Shown in pieces: positions 7,125 through 17,200 of a stretch of DNA of 44,015 nt (position 1 is its first letter; every line of letters begins with the position of its first letter). The stretch is from CAZHZT01 sp964537285 (GTDB lineage: Bacteria; Bacteroidota; Bacteroidia; Chitinophagales; Saprospiraceae). The DNA lies in the NCBI GenBank assembly GCA_964537285.1, contig CAZHZT010000037.1:1-44015 (forward strand), in the 5' to 3' direction. The translations under genes were made by a program, and so were the position numbers. The notes beneath the pieces are model-generated. The model was given only the letters and a program-made list of their open reading frames with translations, did no database searches and had not been told where the DNA came from.

Positions 7125-8909
7125 TTATTTTACAATTAGTTTTTTTACAATATTTTGGGTAGCCGTTTGTAATCTAACAAAGTAGATACCGCTTTCATAA
7201 TCAGCCGCATCGATAAAGTAATTGGAATCCCCCATTGGCAGTTGCCCTTCAAAAACTGTTTCGATTGCTCTTCCGGCCAGATCATTAACGGAGATAAATG
7301 CCTCCTGAGCAGCTTCGTTGTAGACAGAAATGGCGGTTATCGCCTGAGCGGGGTTCGGGAAGATATCTTTGATATTCGTGCGGATAAGAACCGGATCCAC
7401 ATTACTGCTTACCAAACAACTTTCACTCACTGTAAATTTAAAATAACCTTCCGGAGCAGGCATTGGGCGGTTTATTTGTTTGCCTGAAGTAGAGGTAGCC
7501 TGAATGTAGTAATAAACCTGGCTTCCTTCCTGAAAATCCGGTAAAGCAGCCGTCCATTCATCATCAGCAGCAGGAGTCATATCCATGCTCTGGTAGCCTG
7601 CATTTAAATCCGTTGTATAAAAGACTTTAGCCTCCTGAATACCACTTCTGTGCTTGATTATAGCGCTTACCTGAGCATCTTCGTCAACACAAACCGTATC
7701 CAATCTGCTATGGGCAATCCAAAGAGGATCTTTAGCCCCAACTTCTTTAGTGATACAGTGGATTGCTCCACCAGAAAAAATGATATCCGTGCAATCTATG
7801 CCTACCACATTATACCCCGGCATAGCATCCTCCCAGATGGCGAGTGCCTGATTATCCAGAGGGATACCATAGACAGGAACTAAAATGGTCTTATTCACAA
7901 ACATGGCATTCGCATAGGTGCGGTACTCAGCGCCCTGGCAATCATCCGGCCAATTGCCATTGCTGCAAGAAGGCATTGGGACGCGAACGAATTTATAATC
8001 ATTACCAAAAGAGGTTTTGTGATTATCCAAAAGGTACTGGAGGTTTGCTTCAATTTGAGGGCCATCAGAAACACCTGTAGGGAACTCTCCTACCAGGATA
8101 GTCTCTTCATCCAGCAGCTTCATGTGCATATCGATATGATTTATGCCATCGAAAGGAAGAGCATCAAATTTGATGTAGCGATCAAGGCCCATGTAATCGG
8201 CCATGATCTGGTCGATCTCCGCTTCTGTTTTAGGGCAAACACCATAATTATTGAAAGGCTCGTTCTCTTCCAAAATCAGTGTGGAAGAGAAACCCGTTCC
8301 CATACCATCTGACATGAAATTTCCACCGGTATTCACTAGATCCTCCGGGCATTCAGTGGTCGTGTGAAGAGGCAAGTTGTAAAAATCAGCCACTTGCTCC
8401 GGTATCACATCATCATTTGGACGCCAGGGGCGGTTGTAAATCCAATCGATCAGCAACAATGAGTCTACATCGTTTGTGTACACCGGGTTTCCCCCATAAT
8501 CACGCATCCAGACAGAGTCATAGCCATCAGATCCAACTTCCAGGAATTTGACATTTGAGTTAAGGGTAACACCATAGTTGGCGAGTTCAGCTTTTGCACT
8601 TGCTTCGGATGCACAAATGATCAATACTTCGCACTCTTCCTGGGAATGACGCACAATTTCAGCCAGCGTCGGTTTGAAGGAAGTCCAGGTGATCGCGATT
8701 GCTTCCAACTCTTCCCATTCGCCCATCGTTCTTACAGGGGAGGTGGGAGGAGAAGCAATCCCAGCGAAAGGATAGGTATCGAGAAACTCTTTTAATTGTT
8801 GCATATCATCGGCTTCCCCGGGAGCGAAGCCTTTGGGGAGCACATCTTGTGCCTGGAGTGAAACGACCGTGGAGGCCAAGAATATAAAGAGTAAAAATTT
8901 CTTGAACAT
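7125..8909 (-). CDS. Secreted peptidyl-arginine/agmatine deiminase-type enzyme with T9SS sorting domain
   Basis: 594 aa. It opens with a signal peptide (MFKKFLLFIFLASTVVSLQAQ), followed by a porphyromonas-type peptidyl-arginine deiminase domain (about 60-395). Candidate catalytic residues follow the order known for this guanidino-modifying family: R136-D137 in MRDYGG, H258/D260 in NHIDMH, N334 in YANAMF and the nucleophile C385 in GGAIHCITKE. Then comes an Ig-like region (about 410-495) and a T9SS type A sorting domain from about residue 515 (IFPNPAQAITAISVY). The enzyme should convert arginine residues, or free arginine/agmatine, to citrulline or N-carbamoylputrescine outside the cell. P. 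gingivalis PPAD is the known secreted T9SS relative. Whether this one acts on protein or small molecule is not decided by sequence. Confidence 0.9.
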   Translation of the reverse strand: MFKKFLLFIFLASTVVSLQAQDVLPKGFAPGEADDMQQLKEFLDTYPFAGIASPPTSPVRTMGEWEELEAIAITWTSFKPTLAEIVRHSQEECEVLIICASEASAKAELANYGVTLNSNVKFLEVGSDGYDSVWMRDYGGNPVYTNDVDSLLLIDWIYNRPWRPNDDVIPEQVADFYNLPLHTTTECPEDLVNTGGNFMSDGMGTGFSSTLILEENEPFNNYGVCPKTEAEIDQIMADYMGLDRYIKFDALPFDGINHIDMHMKLLDEETILVGEFPTGVSDGPQIEANLQYLLDNHKTSFGNDYKFVRVPMPSCSNGNWPDDCQGAEYRTYANAMFVNKTILVPVYGIPLDNQALAIWEDAMPGYNVVGIDCTDIIFSGGAIHCITKEVGAKDPLWIAHSRLDTVCVDEDAQVSAIIKHRSGIQEAKVFYTTDLNAGYQSMDMTPAADDEWTAALPDFQEGSQVYYYIQATSTSGKQINRPMPAPEGYFKFTVSESCLVSSNVDPVLIRTNIKDIFPNPAQAITAISVYNEAAQEAFISVNDLAGRAIETVFEGQLPMGDSNYFIDAADYESGIYFVRLQTATQNIVKKLIVK

Positions 8910-8994
8910 ATTTAATTTTTTAAAATTATGGATAGTATAATCACCGGATTTTGAGCATAGGGTATTAAAATCCTATAAAGCCCCTATAATATAA

Positions 8995-9002
8995 CAAAAG
9001 TA
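8995..9002 (-). promoter_or_regulatory. Possible -7 promoter element for the deiminase gene
   Basis: On the minus strand TACTTTTG fits the Bacteroidota -7 consensus TAnnTTTG, about 86 nt upstream of the ATG at 8909. No good -33 TTG is seen at the usual spacing, so this is a weak call. The rest of the 228-nt gap 8910-9137 shows no gene. Confidence 0.3.
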
Positions 9003-9137
9003 AATTTATTGGAGGAAAAAGGGAAGCATAACGAATAATTATTTGGTCGGGCGTTGGCCTTTTGGGTAAGAAATGGGGTGGTTTATCTTTTTTGCTGATC
9101 CAGACAGATATTGCTTCTTTGCTTTTAAAATAGTATC

Positions 9138-9506
9138 CTAAAGATTAAACATTTGCAACAAATCATCTTTCCGCCTCCTGGCAACAGGCACCTGCACATC
9201 ATTATCCATGATAATAAAATAACCATCCTCCCAGGAAATTTGGGCCACATGCCGCAGGTTGACCAGATAACTTTGGTGAACCCGGAAGAAATAGCATTTT
9301 TCCAGTAATGCTTCCAGTTTCTTGAGTGGTTTGGTTACAAAAATAGGCTCTCTGTTTTGCAGAAAAACCTGGCAATAATTTCCTTGCCCTTTAATGTAAT
9401 AGATTTCACATTTTTTAACAAAGTGGACAGATTGGTGAGCCGTGAGAGCAATTTTATCAAATAGTTCAAATGAAGGGCCTGATGTTGAAGTTCGTATGCT
9501 TTCCAT
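9138..9506 (-). CDS. LytTR-domain DNA-binding protein
   Basis: About 122 aa from the ATG at 9506 (MESIRTSTS); an upstream ATG at 9581 would add 25 residues without family resemblance. The protein is essentially one LytTR domain: EIYYIKGQGNYCQVFL, then KPLKKLEALL, FFRVHQSYLVNL and DVQVPVARRRKDDL. LytTR domains bind DNA through beta strands and usually sit behind a response-regulator receiver; here there is no receiver, so input is unknown. It points away from the giant cargo gene at 10819, with an insertion sequence between the two. Targets are not known. Confidence 0.88.
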   Translation of the reverse strand: MESIRTSTSGPSFELFDKIALTAHQSVHFVKKCEIYYIKGQGNYCQVFLQNREPIFVTKPLKKLEALLEKCYFFRVHQSYLVNLRHVAQISWEDGYFIIMDNDVQVPVARRRKDDLLQMFNL

Positions 9507-9666
9507 TTTGTGGGTGTATTTTACAGGGGTTAAATATACAATAGTTTTGCCGAATATGAAATAAATCCCATCAAATTTCAAATGACATTATCCGAATTTA
9601 CAATATCTAATTTTCATTTGAGATTAAAACCTAATTTCGAAGGCGATAGGAAGAACTATACAAAAA

Positions 9667-10648
9667 AGACTTGTTCAGGGCTAACTGATTGATTACCAAA
9701 AAATATTAAATTTGCCCTAAAAAAACTATGCCTGTAACTTATCGTGATATTCGGACAGATCGGCAATGGAAATCCGCAACAGGAATGAGCAAGGAAAAGT
9801 TTTTCAAATTAGTTTCCATGTTTAAATCGGCTTATGAAGTCTTATTTGAAGAACAATTGGAAAAGACGTCCCAGGAAGATTTGGCTTCCAATCAAGTATT
9901 TACAAGCTATGCCGACTTGTTATTTTTTGGACTTTACAGTTTAAAAAGTGGGCTGACTTACGATCTGTTAGGATTAACCTTTGGGCTGAGTAATTCCAAT
10001 GCGTATGAAAAACAGGCCCTAGTCTTCCGGGTTTTAGAAACGGCCTTGGATCAAGGGGGCTATCTTCCAAAGCGAAGCTTTTCGAATGAGGAGGAACTCA
10101 AAGCCTTTTTAATGGATGACAATACTTTGTTGCTTGATGCTACTGAACAGCCTGTGCAACGTTCGGCTAATAAAGAAGCCCAGAAAAAAGATTACAGCGG
10201 AAAAAAAAGCGCACACTCTAAAGCTGCTTTGTTTGACAAATCTAAAGAAAAAAATATTATACCTAAGCGAGGCTTACCACGGAAGTTGTCACGATTTTAA
10301 GGTACTCCGCGAGGAGTTTGATCCGACAAAAGCCAAGTGGTTTTCAGGCAAACAAATATGGGTTGATTTAGGCTTCCAGGGCATTCAAAAGTATTATCGG
10401 GCAGAAGTGAAAATGCCGATTAAGAAAACTCGAAAGTCCGTTTTAACCAAATTAGGCAAGGAATATAATCAGGCAATTAGCAAAATAAGAGTCAAAGTAG
10501 AACACGCAATTGGAGGTATAAAAAGATATAAAATTTTGTCGCATCGATTGCGAATGAAAAACATGGCAAAATACAATCAAGTAGCTGGCATTTGTGCGGC
10601 CCTTTGGAATTTTATCTTAATTGTCTGATTTTCAGACAGAACAAGTCT
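9667..10648 (+). mobile_element. IS5-type insertion sequence
   Basis: About 982 bp, bounded by a 10-bp terminal inverted repeat, AGACTTGTTC (9667-9676) and its complement GAACAAGTCT (10639-10648). It encloses a single transposase split over two frames. The bases AAA lie on both sides and could be a short target duplication, but in such A-rich DNA this is weak. The element sits between a LytTR gene and the giant cargo gene, about 170 nt upstream of the latter's start. Confidence 0.8.
9728..10628 (+). CDS. DDE transposase (IS5/DDE_Tnp_4 type) in two overlapping frames
   Basis: Frame one runs 9728-10300 and frame two 10116-10628. Joined near 10208 they give one transposase of about 300 aa: N-terminal HTH region, then the DDE triad in LLDATEQPVQR (first Asp), VDLGFQG (second Asp) and KVEHAIGGIKRY (Glu). 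The join falls in a run of eight A at 10201-10208. Frame one continues YSGKKSAHSK and then loses similarity; frame two continues KKAHTLKLLCL, matching the family. The shift needed is +1 (or -2). This could be programmed frameshifting, as in some IS5-family elements, or a one-base expansion that killed the gene; with seven A the frame would be continuous. The element is otherwise intact. Confidence 0.85.
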
Positions 10649-10818
10649 AAACTCTTTCTTTTGGAATATTCTGAAGAAAATTCGAGCAAAAAATTCAAAC
10701 AGCAAAATATTAAGCGCCCATATAGGGTAACAATTCATTTAAATTTTTGATAAGTGCTTATAAGAGGTAAATAGTCAACCTCTTCATTCATTTGCAATAT
10801 AACGAATACTAACTAATT

Positions 10819-11214
10819 ATGAAAACACTTTACAATCTTATCGATTCTAGAAACATTTTTAATTTCTCGAAAAAAACATCCTTGCTGCTCGGCTTGGTTA
10901 TGACTTTTTTTATTAATTCGGAAGCAAGTGCCCAATGCGGTTTTACCAATATTACCCTGACCACTCAGGCAGAGGTGGATAACTTCGCCACCGATTACCC
11001 GGATTGTGCGGATATTCCGGGCACATTGGCGATCGGGCCTTCCAGTGATGTTACCAATCTGGATGGTTTGGCAGGGGTGAATACTATTGGCAATCAATTG
11101 GTGATTAATAGTAACCAAGCATTGACAGATGTGAGTGGTTTGGTTGATTTGCAAAGTATTGTAGTATTATCGATAAAAAATAACAACGTCCTATCCTGCT
11201 TTCCCGGCTTTTAA
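10819..11214 (+). CDS. 5' fragment of the giant cargo gene (signal peptide, first leucine-rich repeats)
   Basis: 131 aa. The ATG at 10819 starts a long signal peptide (hydrophobic TSLLLGLVMTFFINSEASAQ around residues 20-39), followed by leucine-rich-like repeats of the receptor L-domain kind (VTNLDGLAGVNTIGNQLVI). It ends at TAA 11212-11214 after VLSCFPGF. The next frame carries the natural continuation (AFPAFNNLTVQSSG), so the stop is the result of a one-base shift near 11197. On its own this fragment would be exported but could not be sorted by T9SS. Confidence 0.8.
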   Translation: MKTLYNLIDSRNIFNFSKKTSLLLGLVMTFFINSEASAQCGFTNITLTTQAEVDNFATDYPDCADIPGTLAIGPSSDVTNLDGLAGVNTIGNQLVINSNQALTDVSGLVDLQSIVVLSIKNNNVLSCFPGF

Positions 11215-11224
11215 TAACCTTACG

Positions 11225-14200
11225 GTGCAAAGTAGTGGGATTATTCTTGTTGAGAATAATCCTTCATTAGTAACTTTTGATTTTTCCGGCGTGACAGTAA
11301 GCGATATGAATTATATGGAAGTCCGCGATAATCCTGTATTAACTACAGGCCTGTTGCCTACTGGCGTAACCAGTTTATCTGGAAGGTTGCGGTATTCGGA
11401 CAATCCCGAATTGGTAGCGATTTCTGAAATGCCTAATCTGACGTCTTTAGGAAATTATTTAACCTTAATTGATATTCAAAGCTCCGATTTACCTGACTTC
11501 CCTGCCTTAACAACGATTGGCGGAAACCTGACCATTAGCGAAAACCCCAATATCACGCAACTTCCCGGTTTCCCGCAAAACCTAACCATCGGAGGTGAAC
11601 TTAGAATCCAAAACAACCCCAATCTCAGTGATTGTGCCATTGATCCTATCTGTACCTTCCTTCAAGATGTGGGAATAGCCACCATTTCTAACAATACGGG
11701 CTGCTGCACGGATGCCACCGTCCTGGGCGAAGCCTGTGACGGCGATTGCACAGAATGCAATGATCTCGGTGCCATACTTTACGTCAATGCCAATCTCGCG
11801 CCCGGCGGCAACGGCAGCTCCTGGGCGAATGCTTTTAATAATCTACAGGATGCCCTTGACGCTGCCGAGACCTGCGATATCGATGAAATCTGGGTGGCGG
11901 AAGGCGTTTACTATCCCAGTAAGAACAAAGAGGGAGCCGAAGTGACGAACCGCGGTGCTACCTTCTTTATCGATCGCAACATACGCATCTACGGTGGTTT
12001 CCCGGCTATGGGCAACCCCTTTATGCTGGATCGGGATCCTCAAATCAATAAAACCGTACTCAGCGGGGATGTGGATCAAAATGATGAAAACCCGGATGGC
12101 GATTTTATCAACACTCCGGTTGATCAAATGATGGGGAATAATGCTTATCATGTGCTTTGTATAGAAGATGTCAACCAAGGAACTGTTCTCGACGGCTTTT
12201 ACATTACAGCTGGCAATGCTTTTGAAAATGCAGCCCCAAATGATCCATTGCTGAACAGTGGTGGCGGGATCTTTCTAACTGCAAAAAACCAAAATGCTGA
12301 TCCTAAAATTAATCATTGTTACTTTTCAGGTAATTATGCATGGCTGGGTGGTGGAGCAATGGATATTTCAGCCGAAAATGGGCGAATTGTAAGCCCTGGA
12401 ATATGCAATACGGAATTTCTTAGTAACCTTTGCGATTATCGCGGTGGGGCTATTTACAATCGGGCAGTAGGTAATGGTATCGCTTCTACCGAAATCAGTG
12501 ACTGTTTGTTCAATGGTAATGAAGCGCAACAAGGGGGCGCTATCGCCAACAACCGAAATTGCATGATGGAAGGTTCAGGCTGTATTTTCCGGAATAATAA
12601 AGCCGATGACTCCATAGAACCTGCTTCCGGCGGTGCTGTTTTTAATTATGGCCGTCTTGGAAGTAATTCGGCAAGCTTTAAAAAATGCTTCTTCCAGGGC
12701 AATGAAGCCAAAACCCATGGAGGGGCGGTGTATAACGATGGCTTTGATTCCGGAAGCAGTTGTACGCCAACCTTCGAAAACTCCCTGTTTTCTGGCAATA
12801 AGAGCCTTTCAGGAGCTGTGTACAATGTAGGAGCTAACTCCGTTAATTCGAATGGTTATTGCGCTCCAAGCTTCTTCTTCTGCACCTTTGCCGCTAATCA
12901 GGGAACAATTAACGCAGCGGTCATGACCAACCATGGCGCTAGTCCGGTTCTGGAAGCTAGTATCCTCTGGGGCAACGGCAGCAGCACAGATCAGATCCAG
13001 GACCTGGAAAGCGGCTACGACGCCTATGTCGTCAACTGTATCATCGAAAATACTTACAGCCCGGGAACCAACGTTTTGGATGAAAATCCATTTTTCCTGG
13101 ATTTGCCGGATTTCAACAATTATCCTACTACTGCCGGTGATTTCCACCTCAGTTCCTGTTCTCCGGCCATAGATCAGGGAAGTGCGAACGGCAGCATTAC
13201 AGAAGACCTCGAAATGGCCTTACGCCCACAGGGGAATGCTTCGGATTGGGGCTGCTATGAAAGCTCTGGCGTGGCTTGTAGTGAAAACTGTCTGGATTTT
13301 GATGGGAGCAATGACTATGCTATAATCACCAGCCCGCTAACTGGTACGGTTGATTTTACGGCTGAGTTATGGGTGCGCAGGGAGGAAGTAACGAGCAGCG
13401 GTTATAATCGTATATGGGTATGGGGTGCCCCTGGTACTCGTTTCGAACTCGGAGAAGATGGCGGCCAACTTCGTGTATTAGAATGGGATGGATCATTTAA
13501 AAGTTATTTTGGCCCCAACATAATGGTGGGGCAATGGTATCATATTGCCCTTACGCGTTCCTCGGGTAATATGAAAGTATATGTAAATGGGGCTCTTGAA
13601 CATAGCTTTTCCTCTGTAAGTGAATTGAATACGGCTATTCTAGTAGGTGAATGGCCTGGAGGTGGAGGCGAAAACTGGAAGGGCCCTATGGAAGAATTCC
13701 GCATCTGGAATTACGCACGCAGCCAAGCTCAGATCATGGATGCGATGAACTGTAAGCTCAGTGGCAATGAAGCAGGCCTTGTCGCCTACTACGATTTTAA
13801 TCAAGGAACACCCGGAGGAGATAATACCGGGCTTACCACGATCATTGATCGCACCGGCAATGGCAATGATGGTACCTTATATGAATTTGCCCTTACTGGG
13901 AGCACTTCTAATTGGGTATCCTGCGATGCGCCTTTGGATGGCGATTGTGCGGTAGGAGGTTGTGGAGGAGAAGTAGTGGGCTTGCCGCTGCAATTAAAAA
14001 CGAAATCGACGGTGCCCACCTGCCCCAATGCCAATGACGGAACGGCTACCGTTCTAGCCTGGGGCGGCGCGCAAAGCAAAGGGAATGGCCGGTTTAATAC
14101 GACGACTGAGTTTTTGGGGTTTCAGCAATTAGCTGATTGGGGCGTTTTCCCAACAAGTGGTGATTTAAATAGTGATGGATCCCCTGATCTATTTCTTTTC

Positions 14201-17200
14201 GGTACGCCAACAGCATTAGATGTTTGGTTCAATAATGGTGATGGAACCTTTAAGAATTCCTTCCAATTTGACCAACTTGGTTTTTTCTCAAATGGCTATG
14301 GGGGAGACTTGGGAGATGTAGATATTTTTTCTTCTGCAAGGCTTTATTTTAATGATAATGGACAAGTAACTCCTTATTCTTATCAATGGGATGCTAATGC
14401 CAATAATCAAACGACAGCAACAGCTACTAATCTCGGACCAGGGACATATTTTGTAACGGTTACAGACAGTGAGGGGAATACCGGGCTGGCTTCCGTAGAA
14501 GTAGAGGGGGTTCCTGTTTTTTCGACAAGTTCTGCTTCCACTCCTGTTTCATGTGATGCAGGAGACAATGGAACTGGTCAGGTTTTTGTTCAAAATCAAA
14601 GCGAGGTGGTCTATGAGCAACTCTCTGAGGCTTATCCAGTGTATATTGTCTCTGAAGTCAAGACCGGGGATCTGGACAATGATGGAGCCCTTGATTTTGT
14701 GGTTTCCGGTTCCAATCAAGGGATTGGAGAAGTAAGGGTGTATATGGGGAATGGCGATGCAACATTTGTTGAAAATGTTGGCGCTTATATAGGAACCTCT
14801 ACAACTGGAATCGCTTTAGGGGATTTGAATGAAGAGGGGGTTTTAGATTTAGTGGAAGGAGGGGTTGGTGCACCAATGATGAATATTAAATTTGGAAATG
14901 GTGACGGGACCTTTACCCTAAGCGAATCTTTTTCTTTTTCGGGTGGCGGGACATGTTTCCTATATGGCGTTTCCCTGGGAGATTTGAATGGTGATAACCA
15001 CCTGGATATCATTTTTGTTTCTTCAACAGCTTGTCAAACCATTAGGATATTGCTGAATAATGGGGATGGAACCTTTATAGATCATTATGAATTAAAGTAC
15101 GCTCATCCATTTCGAGATGCCCTGATTGACGATTTTGATGGCGATGGCGATCAGGATTTTTTTGCTGTAGGCATTTTTCAACAACATACCTTATTTCTGA
15201 ATGATGGAAGCGCTAACTTCACGCGCATTGATGAGTCTTATGGACTCAATAATTTTTGGCTCGGAGGAGATGCAGAAGATTTGAATGGAGACGGTTTCCC
15301 TGATGTATTTTTGGTAGGTAGAAAAGGTACCCCAAATACAGTTTTGATAAACGATGGTGACGGTACTTTTACACCTCTGGAGGGGGATTTTGGATGTGAA
15401 GATGGCTGGAACGTTATTTTAATTGACTTGGATGAAGATGGTGATAAAGATGCATTTGTAATTGGTTTACCTTCAAAAGTTTATTTTAATAACGGTAATG
15501 GCTATTTTAGTGAAGGCCAATACGAAGGCAATAACTTCTTTGTAGGCGATTTCGGAGATTTTGATCAGGACGGTGACGTAGATTTCATTGCTTGCAATAA
15601 TAATAGCGGTTGTAGGGTGCTAAGAAATGATTTCGGCAACCCCTTCTCCTACCAATGGCCGCCCTCCGCCAACTCCCAAACCACCCAAACGGCCACCGAC
15701 CTCTCTGCCGGCACCTACACCGTCACCGTGACGGACGGCAACGGCTGCTCAGCTACTACCGATGTGGTGGTGGAAGAAGCGGATGATAAACCCTATTTAC
15801 CCTTGACTGCCTATACTAAATCCACAAGCGAAACTTGTTTTGAAGCAGCAAATGGTTCTGTTACGGTAGTTGCTTCGGGTGGAGCCCAAAGTAAAGGAAC
15901 CGGAAGATTTATTCCATCTAATGAGGGCATGGAGAATTTCCCTCCCAATTCTAGTGCCGTGCTATTAGGAGACCTTGATAATGATGGCGATTTGGACGCA
16001 TACATAGCTAATAATCTAGAAGACGATCCCGATGATGTTTGGTTGAATGATGGCGATGGCACATTCACTTTCGTTCCCATCGACTATGAAGAAACGGCCA
16101 ATAGAAGCACTTACGGAGATTTGGGCGATCTGGACGGGGATAATGATCTGGATGTTTTCCTTTGTAATGCATACGGTGAAAGTATTGTCCTTTTTAACAA
16201 TGGTGATGGCACCTTCTTTACTGATGGAAATACCTACAAACCTGCTGACGCGGGGCAGGCATCCACAAATTATGGCATTGACCTCGGGGATTTGGATAAT
16301 GATGGCGATTTAGATGCCTTTGTAACTGGCTGGAGTAATAGGCCAAATAAGGTATGGAAGAATAATGGTGATGGTACCTTCCAGGAAATTTCAGAAGGCT
16401 ATGGCAACTCAACAAGCCGAATGGTTGTACTGGCTGACTTCAATGGAGATAATTACCTCGATGCCTTCGTAGGTAACTGGGATAATCAGGATAATAAAGT
16501 ATTCATTAATAATGCTGATGGTTCCTGCACTTTTACAGAAAGTAATACTACTTATCCTAGTGGTAAAACTTCTCAAGTAAAAGCTGGAGACTTGGATGGT
16601 GATGGTGATGTAGACGTAATTGTAAGGAATTCCTTTACAGGCAATGACCAAATTTTATTAAATGATGGAAGCGGTATTTTTACAATTGAGTCTTTTTCTA
16701 ATGGCGTAATAGGTAATGGTATGGCTCTCGGCGATGTAGATGGAGATTGCGATCTGGATGTTGTTATTCCGGCCACTTCAGGAACGGCTATTTATCTTAA
16801 TGACGGCGATGGAAGCTTCTCTCCTGGCTCTTGGGGATTCGGTTCATTTGGATCTGCTAACGACATCAATCTGGGTGACCTGGATAATGATGGAGATCTG
16901 GATATAATAAAAGTTCCTAACTTGATCAAGGTGTTTTTCAATGATAACAGTCAAATTGAACCTTATACCTACCAATGGGATGCGAATGCAGGAAGTAAAA
17001 CAACCGCAGGTGTCGGGAATCTGGCACCCGGAACCTATTATGTTACTGTAACAGATAGCGACGGGAATTCAGTGGTTTCTTCCGCAGAAGTTGAAGAGAG
17101 CAGCGATTTTTCCATTCAGTCAGAAGTTACTTCTGAAAGTTGCCCGGGAGCAGAAGATGGCACCGCAAGTATTTTTGGTACCAACTCGATACAGGTAAAC

